This document shows positions 1 to 7,497 of a stretch of 64,000 nt of DNA, one piece after another. This stretch comes from Streptomyces pactum (GTDB lineage: Bacteria; Actinomycetota; Actinomycetes; Streptomycetales; Streptomycetaceae). The notes under the pieces were generated by a model. It made no database searches and was not told where the DNA came from. It saw only the letters and a program-made list of their open reading frames with translations. Location of the stretch: contig NZ_CP019724.1 of assembly GCF_002005225.1 (NCBI RefSeq), positions 7,172,001 through 7,236,000 of the forward strand, given 5' to 3'. Both the position numbers and the translations under genes were made by a program. How positions within the stretch are numbered: position 1 is the first letter of the stretch; each line of letters starts with the position of its first letter.

Positions 1-95
1 TCCCCGATGACCGAGGACGTCGGCGCCACGAAGGCCTCCGCGTCCACCTTCGGGTCCTTGCCGCCGATGCCCGTGATCAGCGCCTTCTGCGTCAT
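1..95 (-). CDS. Gamma-carbonic anhydrase / hexapeptide-repeat family protein, N-terminus only
   Basis: The 5' end of a gene that runs off the left edge. Translation from the ATG at 95 begins MTQKALITGIGGKDPKV and continues through AFVAPTSSVIG. This is the usual opening of gamma-class carbonic anhydrase-like proteins of the left-handed beta-helix superfamily. A second in-frame ATG lies at 98, but GGAGG at 102-106 is better spaced (about 6 bases) for the ATG at 95. Only about 31 residues are visible, so metal ligands cannot be checked. It is divergent from the acyltransferase that follows, which belongs to the same superfamily. Confidence 0.6.
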   Translation of the reverse strand, partial: MTQKALITGIGGKDPKVDAEAFVAPTSSVIG

Positions 96-202
96 CATCG
101 CCTCCTGCTCGGGTGGTGTACGGCACCGTACGCCACCCGGTGGGGTGAAGATCACAGGCCGCCGCGGTCATGGCCGCACCGCACGCCGACTACCGTGAGC
201 GG

Positions 203-1006
203 GTGCCGAAGCGCAAGAACACGTTCTCGTCCTGGCGGAGCCGGCTGGCGCAGCGGGCCGTCCACGCGGGCTGGGCCTGGGTGCAGCGCTCCGGTTCCGT
301 CACCGCCGCACACCCCGGACGCTTCCGCTTCGGCGCGCTGGGCACGGGCACCCGGCTCGCCTTCCCGCTCGGCACGGTCTTCGGCGAGCCCTGGATCCAC
401 GTCGGCGCCCACTGCATCATCGGCGAACAGGTCACCCTGACCGCCGGACTCATGCCCGACCTCGACCTGGGTCCGGAGCCCATCCTGCGCATCGGCGACG
501 GGGTCGTCCTGGGCCGCGGCAGCCACGTCATCGCGGACACCACGGTCACCATCGGCAGCGACTGCTACTTCGGCCCGTACGTCTACGTCACCTCCACCAA
601 CCACTCCTACGACGACCCGCACCAGCCCATCGGCAAGCAGTGGCCGCGGATGGACCCGGTGGAGATCGGTCCCGGCTGCTGGATCGGCACCGGAGCGGTG
701 ATCCTGCCGGGCGCGCGGATCGGGCGCAACGTGGTGGTGGCCGCCGGGGCCGTGGTCCGGGGCGCGGTCCCCGACCACGCCGTGGTGGCGGGCGCCCCGG
801 CCCGCGTCGTACGGCGCTGGACACCCGGCGAGGGCTGGCAGCCACCGCTGCGGACCCCGGCACCGGTGCCGATTCCCGACGACGTCACGCCGGGACAGCT
901 TCGGGCGCTGTCGAAGCTGGACGACGAGGCGGTGGCCCGGCTCGCCGAGCTGGACGACCGGGCCGCCGGGACGGGCAGGCTCGCTGAACCGGCCGCCGAA
1001 AGCTGA
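203..1006 (+). CDS. Left-handed beta-helix (hexapeptide) acyltransferase
   Basis: A 267-residue O-acetyl/acyltransferase-like protein. The middle of the protein (about residues 45-210) is a run of imperfect hexapeptide repeats ([LIV]-G-x4), for example IGDGVVLGRGSHVIA and IGPGCWIGTGAVILPGARIG. It ends with VVAGAPARVVRRW, the closing motif of CysE/LacA/WbbJ-type trimeric transferases. The acceptor cannot be deduced. The start is ambiguous: an ATG at 170 gives 11 more residues, but neither start has a clear ribosome binding site. GTG at 203 is preferred because it begins at the conserved-looking basic stretch PKRKNTFSSW. Confidence 0.75.
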   Translation: MPKRKNTFSSWRSRLAQRAVHAGWAWVQRSGSVTAAHPGRFRFGALGTGTRLAFPLGTVFGEPWIHVGAHCIIGEQVTLTAGLMPDLDLGPEPILRIGDGVVLGRGSHVIADTTVTIGSDCYFGPYVYVTSTNHSYDDPHQPIGKQWPRMDPVEIGPGCWIGTGAVILPGARIGRNVVVAAGAVVRGAVPDHAVVAGAPARVVRRWTPGEGWQPPLRTPAPVPIPDDVTPGQLRALSKLDDEAVARLAELDDRAAGTGRLAEPAAES

Positions 1007-1082
1007 CCGGGGCGGTCCCCGGTGCCGCCCGTCCGCTGAGACGACGGTCCGCCGGGCCGGCCGCTGTTGTTAGCGTGCGGCC

Positions 1083-1640
1083 ATGCACGCACCCATCGGG
1101 AACTTCGACAGCGCCAAGCCCGCCCCGGACGCCCTCGACGAGCTGACCCGGCCGGTCGCCGACGCCGTGCGCCACTGGCGTGGCGGTGTTCCCGCCGACC
1201 AGATCGTCTACGTCGACACCGACCCGGAGTGGGCCGACACCGCCACCTTCGTCGAGCACTACGGCCGTGAGCTGCTCGCACAGTCCGCCAACTGCGTCGT
1301 GGTCACCGGCAAGCGGGGCGGCGGCACCACGCCGGCCGCCTGCGTGGTGCTCTCCACCACCCGGGTCGACGTCAACGGTGTCGTCCGCCGTCACCTCGGC
1401 GCGCGCAAGGCCTCCTTCGCCTCGATGGACATGGCGACCGGCGAGACCGGCATGGAGTACGGCGGCATCACCCCGGTCGGTCTGCCCGGCGACTGGCCCG
1501 TGCTGGTGGACTCGGCCGTCGTCGACCTGCCGTACGTCCTCGTCGGCAGCGGACGCCGGCGCGGCAAGCTGCTGGTGCCGGGCAAGGCCTTCGCGGAACT
1601 GCCGGGAGCCGTCGTACTGGAGGGGCTGGGCGTCGCCTGA
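1083..1640 (+). CDS. YbaK/ProX-type aminoacyl-tRNA editing domain protein
   Basis: A 185-residue stand-alone protein resembling the YbaK/EbsC/ProXp fold, which deacylates mischarged tRNAs. Supporting features are CVVVTGKRGGGTTPAACVVLSTTRVDVNG in the centre and a run with FASMDMATGETGMEYGGITPVGLP near residues 115-140, where the family has its conserved Lys and GG-hydrophobic-PVG segment. The domain occupies nearly the whole protein. Which aminoacyl-tRNA it edits cannot be told. It is monocistronic and converges on the cation exporter with only 4 bases between stops. Confidence 0.75.
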   Translation: MHAPIGNFDSAKPAPDALDELTRPVADAVRHWRGGVPADQIVYVDTDPEWADTATFVEHYGRELLAQSANCVVVTGKRGGGTTPAACVVLSTTRVDVNGVVRRHLGARKASFASMDMATGETGMEYGGITPVGLPGDWPVLVDSAVVDLPYVLVGSGRRRGKLLVPGKAFAELPGAVVLEGLGVA

Positions 1641-1644
1641 CCGT

Positions 1645-2712
1645 TCAGGCGGTGGTGTGGTGGGCCAGCGCCAGATGCGGGTCCGCCTCACCCGGGGCCG
1701 GTGCCGGGTCGGCGTGGACGAGGGCGGCGGTGAGCCGCGGCACGGCGTGCAGCAGGGCGTGCTCCGCCTCGACGGCGATGCGGTGCGCCTGCCGGACCGT
1801 CGCCTCGCCGTCCACCACCAGGGCCACCTCGGCCCGCAGCCGGTGCCCGATCCAGCGCAGCCGCAGCTCACCCACCCCGCGCACGCCGGGCACCTCGGCC
1901 AGTACGCGCTCGGCCCGGTCCACCAGCACCGGATCGACGGCGTCCATCAGACGCCGGAACACCTCGCGCGCCGCATTCCGCAGGACCAGCACGATCACGG
2001 CCGTGATCGCCAGCCCCACGACGGGGTCGGTGAGTCGCCAGCCCAGCGCCGCGCCCCCCGCACTCAGCAGTACGGCCAGCGAGGTGTAGCCGTCCGTCCT
2101 GGCGTGCAGTCCGTCGGCGACCAGTGCGGCGGAGCCGATCGCCCGGCCCACGCGGATGCGGTAGCGGGCCACCCACTCGTTGCCGGCGAAGCCGACCAGG
2201 GCGGCCACCGCGACCGCCGGTACGTGCGCGACCGGACGCGGGTCGAGCAGCCGGTCCACCGCCGTCCACGCCGCCAGGACCGCGGACGCGGCGATCGTCA
2301 GGACGATGACGATGCCGGCCAGGTCCTCCGCCCGCCCGTAACCGTAAGTGAAGCGCCGGGTGGCCGCGCGCCGGCCCAGGACGAAGGCGATGCCCAGCGG
2401 TACGGCGGTCAGCGCGTCCGCGATGTTGTGCACCGTGTCGCCGAGCAGCGCCACCGACCCGGAGACCACCACCACGGCCGCCTGCGCCAGCGCCGTCGCG
2501 CCGAGCACCGCCAGTGACACCCACAGGGCGCGCAGCCCGCGGGCCGAGGACTCCAGGGCCGAGTCCAGGTGGTCGGCACTGTCGTGGGAGTGCGGGGCGA
2601 GGCGGTGCCAGGGGCGGGCGGGGGAGCGGTGGCCGGGGGTGTGGGCCCCGTCGTCGGGGTGGTGGGGGTGGTGATGCCGATGGCCGCGGTGCTGCCGGTG
2701 CGGGTCGCTCAC
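1645..2712 (-). CDS. Cation diffusion facilitator (CDF) family metal efflux protein
   Basis: A 355-residue inner-membrane metal/proton antiporter. The N-terminus is His-rich (HRQHRGHRHHHPHHPDDG), a metal-binding feature. Transmembrane segments follow, with GSVALLGDTVHNIADALTAV at about residues 90-110, whose Asp-x3-Asn/Asp pattern marks the CDF transport site. A second site-like segment is ALVADGLHARTDGYTS, and the cytoplasmic ferredoxin-like domain forms the last 90 residues. The GTG at 2712 is chosen because an AAGGGG ribosome binding site sits 7 bases upstream. The frame stays open back to 2943 through a 27-bp repeat, but that extension would overlap the regulator gene. Divergent from an ArsR-type repressor, so probably metal-induced. 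Confidence 0.88.
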   Translation of the reverse strand: MSDPHRQHRGHRHHHPHHPDDGAHTPGHRSPARPWHRLAPHSHDSADHLDSALESSARGLRALWVSLAVLGATALAQAAVVVVSGSVALLGDTVHNIADALTAVPLGIAFVLGRRAATRRFTYGYGRAEDLAGIVIVLTIAASAVLAAWTAVDRLLDPRPVAHVPAVAVAALVGFAGNEWVARYRIRVGRAIGSAALVADGLHARTDGYTSLAVLLSAGGAALGWRLTDPVVGLAITAVIVLVLRNAAREVFRRLMDAVDPVLVDRAERVLAEVPGVRGVGELRLRWIGHRLRAEVALVVDGEATVRQAHRIAVEAEHALLHAVPRLTAALVHADPAPAPGEADPHLALAHHTTA

Positions 2713-2760
2713 GGGGGTGCCCCTTCCGGTGGTGGTCCGGTGCGGTTTCCGGGTGCGGTG

Positions 2761-2841
2761 TTCAGGTTGCGGTGGTCCGGCGTGGTGTTCAGGTTGCGGT
2801 GGTCCGGTGCGGACTTCAGGTTGCGGTGGTCCGGTGCGGTG
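2761..2841. repeat. Three tandem 27-bp repeats in the CDF/ArsR intergenic region
   Basis: Units at 2761-2787, 2788-2814 and 2815-2841 each begin TTCAGGTTGCGGTGGTCCGG and differ only in the last 7 bases. A degenerate copy lies on the 5' side. The period is a multiple of 3, and on the minus strand the repeat reads as an open PPQPE-containing nonapeptide in the CDF frame. It lies between the two divergent start codons. Confidence 0.9.
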
Positions 2842-2885
2842 GTCGGGGTGCGGTGGTGGACGCCCGGCATCCTTCCCGCCATTAT

Positions 2886-2901
2886 GTGCGTATGAGCGCA
2901 C
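2886..2901. promoter_or_regulatory. Candidate ArsR/SmtB operator overlapping the regulator start
   Basis: Perfect inverted repeat GTGCG-TATGAG-CGCAC. The right arm and spacer overlap the ATG at 2892 of the ArsR-family gene. ArsR/SmtB repressors of divergent exporters commonly bind imperfect palindromes in this position. The assignment is inferred from location and symmetry only. Confidence 0.4.
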
Positions 2902-3251
2902 GCATGCACCTGTCACCTGCGGACGATGCGCACCCGCGCACACCCGGCGAGGAGCAGTTCGCGCTCGCTGCCGAGGTCCTCGCCCTGCTCGGTGACCGCA
3001 CCCGTCTCACCCTGCTGCACGCCCTGACCGGCGGTGAGGCCGACGTCACCACCCTCACCGAGGCGTGCGGGGCCGCCCGGCCCGCGGTCAGCCAGCATCT
3101 GGCCCGGCTGCGGCTCGCGGGGCTGGTGAGCACCCGCAAGGAGGGGCGGCGGGTCGTGTACGCGCTGCGCGACGGGCACCTGCGCCGCCTGGTCGACGAG
3201 GCGCTGAACGTGGCCGACCACCGGCTCGGCGACCGGCCGCTCCACGACTGA
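2892..3251 (+). CDS. ArsR/SmtB-family metal-responsive repressor
   Basis: A 119-residue winged-helix repressor. The segment ALLGDRTRLTLLHAL (residues about 31-45) is the usual ArsR helix 2-3 region. The recognition helix is in ACGAARPAVSQHLARLRLAGLV (about 60-81), followed by the wing RKEGRRVVYAL. No CxC motif of the arsenic/cadmium alpha3 site is present. The C-terminal helix has several His and Asp residues (HLRRLV, NVADHRLGDRPLHD), which fits the alpha5 zinc/nickel/cobalt site of CzrA/NmtR-like members. Divergence from the CDF gene makes that exporter the likely target. Confidence 0.85.
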   Translation: MSARMHLSPADDAHPRTPGEEQFALAAEVLALLGDRTRLTLLHALTGGEADVTTLTEACGAARPAVSQHLARLRLAGLVSTRKEGRRVVYALRDGHLRRLVDEALNVADHRLGDRPLHD

Positions 3252-3258
3252 GGGGACC

Positions 3259-4491
3259 TCAGCCGGTGGTACGGGTGCCGAGGTACTGCTCGGCGAACGC
3301 CGCCGCCGCGAGGGGTGAGCCGAACAGGCGCCGCAGCCTGGCCAGCGCGGCGCCCGCACGGTACGGGTCGCCCGACGCCGTGCCGTGGTACATCTCCCCG
3401 AGCCACTCGGAGAACTCCTGGTAGTCCCACACCTGGGCGAGACACGTGGCCGAGTAGCCGGACAGGCCGGTGCCGTCCCCCTGCGTGAGCTGCGCGACCA
3501 GCCCGTCGCCGAGCAGGAAGGCGTCGTACAGGGCGAGGTTCATGCCCTTGGCGGCGATGGGGGCGGTGAGGTGGGCCGCGTCCCCGGCCAGGAAGAGACG
3601 CCCGAAGGCCATCGGCTCGACGACGTGACTGTGCATCTCCAGGACGCGTCTCTCGAGCAGTCGCCCCTCCTCGAGCGGCGGCGCGCCGACCGCGCCGAGC
3701 CGTTCCCGCAGCTCCGCCCAGACCCGCTCGTGCGGCCAGTTCCCCGGGTCGTCGCCCGGCGGGCACTGGAGGTAGTAACGGGTCACCTCGGAACTGCGCG
3801 CCATGTGGCCGGCGAAACCGCGCGGGTGCATGCCGAAGACGACACAGTCCGCGGACGGCGGCGCCTCGGCCAGCAGCGCCAGCCAGCCGACGCCGTAGTC
3901 GTGGCGTGCGACACGGACCCGGCCGGGTGGCAGCGCGGCCCGCGACACCCCGCGCGCACCGTCGCAGCCGGCGACGAACCCGGCTTCCACCACACGCCGT
4001 TCACCGGAATCGGGGCACACGTACGACACCGACGGCCGGCCGGATTCCAGCCCGTGCAGGCGGACGTCCCGGACGCCGAACCTGATCTCCCCGCCCCGCA
4101 CGTCCGCGTACTCCCGGACCAGGTCCGTCACCAGGAACTGCTGCGGGTAGACGAAGTGGTGACTGCCGGTCAGGCGGGTGTACTCGAAGCGGTACCGCTC
4201 CCCGTCGAACCGGAACTCGCACTCGGTGTGCGCCTGCGCCCGCTCGAGCAGGTTCCGTGCCAGTCCGCGTCGTTCCAGCCCGCGTACGGCCCGCTCCTCG
4301 ATGACCCCGGCGCGGGGCCGTCGCTCGATGAAGTCCCGGGTCCCGGCCTCCAGGACCAGACAGTCGACACCTGCCGCGCGCAGGATGTTGCCGACGGTGA
4401 GCCCGGCGGGTCCGGCGCCCACGACGACGACCGAAAAGTGTTGCGGTGCCCGGAAGTTGGTGTCCGGAAAGGCTGCGTTCACTCGCCGCAT
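3259..4491 (-). CDS. pobA: 4-hydroxybenzoate 3-monooxygenase (PobA-like FAD hydroxylase)
   Basis: A 410-residue class A flavoprotein monooxygenase. Visible motifs are the FAD-binding GAGPAGLTVG near residue 28, RPRAGVIEERA (the PobA RxRAGxLE segment), the DG fingerprint AGCDGARGVSR, and GDAAHLTAPIAAKGMNLAL, the characteristic GD-loop of para-hydroxybenzoate hydroxylase. Length matches PobA (about 395 residues). It would form protocatechuate from 4-hydroxybenzoate with NAD(P)H and O2. No pca ring-cleavage genes lie nearby. The frame extends upstream to 4821, but the ATG at 4491 gives the family-typical N-terminus. Converges on the ArsR gene with an 8-base gap. Confidence 0.85.
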   Translation of the reverse strand: MRRVNAAFPDTNFRAPQHFSVVVVGAGPAGLTVGNILRAAGVDCLVLEAGTRDFIERRPRAGVIEERAVRGLERRGLARNLLERAQAHTECEFRFDGERYRFEYTRLTGSHHFVYPQQFLVTDLVREYADVRGGEIRFGVRDVRLHGLESGRPSVSYVCPDSGERRVVEAGFVAGCDGARGVSRAALPPGRVRVARHDYGVGWLALLAEAPPSADCVVFGMHPRGFAGHMARSSEVTRYYLQCPPGDDPGNWPHERVWAELRERLGAVGAPPLEEGRLLERRVLEMHSHVVEPMAFGRLFLAGDAAHLTAPIAAKGMNLALYDAFLLGDGLVAQLTQGDGTGLSGYSATCLAQVWDYQEFSEWLGEMYHGTASGDPYRAGAALARLRRLFGSPLAAAAFAEQYLGTRTTG

Positions 4492-4643
4492 TATGTCGGC
4501 GGCGGGTGGCCCACGGGAACGTCCCGGGCGGCTCTCGGTGCGGAAAACACATGGCAGTGAGAGGTCGGCGCGGCTATGCTCCCCGCGATGACTACTCCTT
4601 CCGGTTTCAGATTGGGGGACCCATCCGCGCAAGGTGAGTGCTG

Positions 4644-6080
4644 ATGGCCACTCACCTCGCGAACGGGGACACCCGCCTTTCCTTCTGGCGGCGCGTGCGC
4701 GAGTTCGCCGTGCCGCCGTCCATGATCGATGCCGCGACCGCCCGCCGCCGGGCGGGGGACTGGGCCGGGGCGTGCGCCGCCGCGGGCATCGACGTCGACC
4801 TCGACCTGCGTTCCGTGGCACGCACGCACGGCCACGACCTCGCCGCCCGCGTCCGGTCCGATCTGCGTCACCTCGCTCCCGACCTGCTGCGCTGGCACAT
4901 GCCGAGAATCGCTCCGGACGGGTTGCTGCGTCCGGGCCTCACGCTCACCCTGGCGCGGTACGACATCGCGGGACGCGAGGGGGCACCTCCGGTGCACCTC
5001 GTGGTGCGGACCCCGCCCGCCCGGGCGGACGGCGGCCAGCGGTTCAGCCTGGCCCTGTGGGACGGCTCCGGCCCGGAAACCGGCGCCCCGCGGCACCCGC
5101 ATCCCCGGCCCGGCCGGCGGTTCCGCCTCGATCTGCACCGCCACCTGTGGGACGCCCGCAGAACCGGTGAACTGCGTGTCCGCTCGGGTGCCGACCTGCC
5201 GCCCGCCGACGACCCGCCCGAATTTCCCGGCCTGCTCGGAACCCTGCCACCAGGGCGTCGGTGTGCCGTCGACCGGTGGGCGGCTGAGGCGCGGCTCCTG
5301 CTCCGCGCCGAGGGCCGGCCGAAGCTCGGCATCCCGACCGTCACCGTGCGGCTCGGGGCCGGGCGACGGCTGGCCCTGGAACTGGTCGGGGACGTCGAGG
5401 ACGTCCAGGACGCCGAGGGCGGGGACGGTACAGGTGGGCCCGCGCTGCGGATAGGGCCGGCGCCCGCCCGCGGAGCCGCGTCCGCGCTGCCGGTGCTGCC
5501 CGACGCGGCGACCTGGGTGCCACCGGACCTGGAACTGGTGCGCGCCGGTGCGATCGACGCCGCCCGGCTGCATCCGTTGGTGGCTTCCGCGCTGACCCCG
5601 GGCCACGCGCCCGCGGCCTCGCCCCGGCCTCCGGACCGGCCGGAGAAGACGCGGCCGGTGGACTGCCGGGGAGCCCGGCACCGTATCGGCCTCGTCGACG
5701 GCGCACTGGCGGCGCTCGACCACGACCCGGCGGAGATCCGCCGGGAGGAGTTGCTGGCCGCGCTGACCGGCACGCCGCTGCCCTGCCTCCAGGCCATCGA
5801 CGAGGCCCACCGGCGCCCGGAGTGCCTCCCGGACATCCGCGAACGCCTCAACCACGGCGACACCGTCGGCGCCCTCGCCGTCGTCGAAGCCCTGCTGGGT
5901 CCGGCCGCCCGTCTGCGCGACGGGGCGCTGCGGGACGAACTCGAGGCCGCCGCACTGCGGCGGATCGCCTACGGGATGTTCCGCGCGGGCCTCGACGGAC
6001 CCGGCCCGGGGCGCGTCCGTCCGGACCGTCAGCGGCCCCGCCCAGGGCGCTCCCGCCCGCGCCACGCCACCCACGACTGA
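4644..6080 (+). CDS. Uncharacterised protein upstream of MoxR ATPase
   Basis: A 478-residue protein with no fold I recognise. It is hydrophilic, with no signal peptide or membrane segment. The N-terminal third has a pattern of short helices (FAVPPSMIDAATARRRAGDW, AACAAAGIDVDLDL). The middle is rich in beta-prone stretches, and the C-terminal part (about residues 340-440) is helical, starting with an LVDGALAALDHDPAEIRREE segment. AAGGTGA at 4631-4637 favours the ATG at 4644 over the GTG at 4638. It sits 73 bases ahead of a MoxR ATPase and a DUF2201 metallopeptidase/vWA gene in the same direction, so it is probably the substrate adaptor or target-specific component of that system. Function is unknown. 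Confidence 0.7.
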   Translation: MATHLANGDTRLSFWRRVREFAVPPSMIDAATARRRAGDWAGACAAAGIDVDLDLRSVARTHGHDLAARVRSDLRHLAPDLLRWHMPRIAPDGLLRPGLTLTLARYDIAGREGAPPVHLVVRTPPARADGGQRFSLALWDGSGPETGAPRHPHPRPGRRFRLDLHRHLWDARRTGELRVRSGADLPPADDPPEFPGLLGTLPPGRRCAVDRWAAEARLLLRAEGRPKLGIPTVTVRLGAGRRLALELVGDVEDVQDAEGGDGTGGPALRIGPAPARGAASALPVLPDAATWVPPDLELVRAGAIDAARLHPLVASALTPGHAPAASPRPPDRPEKTRPVDCRGARHRIGLVDGALAALDHDPAEIRREELLAALTGTPLPCLQAIDEAHRRPECLPDIRERLNHGDTVGALAVVEALLGPAARLRDGALRDELEAAALRRIAYGMFRAGLDGPGPGRVRPDRQRPRPGRSRPRHATHD

Positions 6081-6153
6081 CCCGGGGAACTCCCTCTCCG
6101 CACGTCCCTCCCCGCACCGACTCCCACCACCACGAACCCACAGGTGATGACAT

Positions 6154-7497
6154 ATGACGACTTGTGCTCCCCTGCCCTCCGTACCCGCCGTCGGCTCGCC
6201 CGCCGCCCCCTCCGCTTCCGCGGCCCTCTCCGCTTCCGCTTGCGCTTCCGCGGACCCCGCCGTCCCTGACTCTGCCGCCTCCCAGCTCGACGTCGCCGGT
6301 GAGCTGCTGACCATGCTGCGCGACTCGACCACCGAGCCGAGGCCCGACATCCAGCTCGAGGCACTCACCCTGGCCGTGGCCGCCGACCTCCCCGTGCTGC
6401 TCTGGGGTGAGCCCGGGATCGGCAAGACCGCGGCCCTGACCCAGCTCGCCGCCGCCCTGGACCTCCCGCTGACCACCGTGATCGCCAGCGTGCACGAGCC
6501 GTCCGACTTCTCCGGGCTGCCCGTCGTCGGTGACGACCCCGCGGAGCAGGGCGTCCCGATGGCACCGCCGGACTGGGCGGTGCGGCTGGTGCGGGCCGGC
6601 CGGGGGCTGCTGTTCCTGGACGAGCTGTCCACCGCGCCGCCCGCCGTGCAGGCCGCCCTGCTCCGCCTCGTCCTCGAGCGGCGCATCGGCGCGCTTCGGT
6701 TGCCGCCCGGCGTCCGGATCGTGGCCGCCGCCAACCCGCGGTCCTCGGCGGCCGACGGCTGGGAGCTGAGCCCGCCGCTCGCCAACCGGTTCGTCCACCT
6801 CCAGTGGACCCACGACCAGGACGTCGTCGTACGGGGCCTCGGCGGGACCTGGCCCCGGGCGACCCTGCCGCGGCTCGACCCGGACGGTCTGGCGGAGGCC
6901 GTGGGCTACGCCCGCCGCGCGGTGTGCGCGTTCCTCACCGCCCGCCCCGGGCTCGTGCACCGGCTGCCCAGCGGCGAAACGCGCCGGGGCGGCGCCTGGC
7001 CGTCGCCGCGGAGCTGGGAGATGACCCTGTGCCTGATCGCCTTCGCGACCGCGGCCGGCTCCTCCAGGGAGGTGCTCTCCCTGCTGGTGCGCGGCACCGT
7101 GGGCGACGGACCCGGGCTGGAACTGATGGCCGGACTGGACCGGATGGACCTGCCGGACCCCGAGACGCTGCTCGCCGATCCGTCCGGTGCCGTCCTGCCC
7201 GAGCGGGGCGATCTGCGCCAGGCCGTGCTCGACGGCGTGGTGGCCGCGGTACGCAAACGCCCGGAGAAGTCCCGCTGGGACGCGGCGTGGGCACTGCTGG
7301 CCCGGGCCATGGAGACCGGCGCGCCGGACGTGGTGGTCGTCCCCGCGACCACGCTGGCCGGCCTGAGGCGGCAGGACTGGGACGTCCCGGCGTCGATCGA
7401 CCGCCTCGCCGGAGCCATGTCCCTGTCCCGGCGCGCGGACCGGGCGGCGGACCGGGCGGCGGCGCGGAACGCGGGCACCGCGAAGGCGGCACGATGA
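6154..7497 (+). CDS. MoxR-family AAA+ ATPase
   Basis: A 447-residue AAA+ ATPase. Walker A is GEPGIGKT at residues 85-92 and Walker B is LLFLDE near 152-157. A sensor-1-like AAANPRSSAADGWELSPPLANRF follows, which matches the MoxR clade (compare NP...EG...LPEAxLDRF). The first 45 residues are low-complexity Ala/Ser/Pro. MoxR proteins work as chaperone-like ATPases with vWA-domain partners, and the next gene, coupled by a 4-base ATGA overlap at 7494-7497, encodes exactly such a partner. The predicted role is ATP-driven maturation or activation of an unknown client, possibly the upstream gene product. Confidence 0.88.
   Translation: MTTCAPLPSVPAVGSPAAPSASAALSASACASADPAVPDSAASQLDVAGELLTMLRDSTTEPRPDIQLEALTLAVAADLPVLLWGEPGIGKTAALTQLAAALDLPLTTVIASVHEPSDFSGLPVVGDDPAEQGVPMAPPDWAVRLVRAGRGLLFLDELSTAPPAVQAALLRLVLERRIGALRLPPGVRIVAAANPRSSAADGWELSPPLANRFVHLQWTHDQDVVVRGLGGTWPRATLPRLDPDGLAEAVGYARRAVCAFLTARPGLVHRLPSGETRRGGAWPSPRSWEMTLCLIAFATAAGSSREVLSLLVRGTVGDGPGLELMAGLDRMDLPDPETLLADPSGAVLPERGDLRQAVLDGVVAAVRKRPEKSRWDAAWALLARAMETGAPDVVVVPATTLAGLRRQDWDVPASIDRLAGAMSLSRRADRAADRAAARNAGTAKAAR

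Noticed and set aside
3259..4491. PobA-like gene considered as part of an aromatic catabolic operon
   Set aside because: No protocatechuate or beta-ketoadipate genes are nearby, and it is flanked by unrelated genes in other orientations.
3385..4560. Long plus-strand open frame opposite the PobA-like gene
   Set aside because: It mirrors the real gene because high-GC codon bias keeps antisense frames open; its translation shows no domain features, while the minus frame has all PobA motifs.
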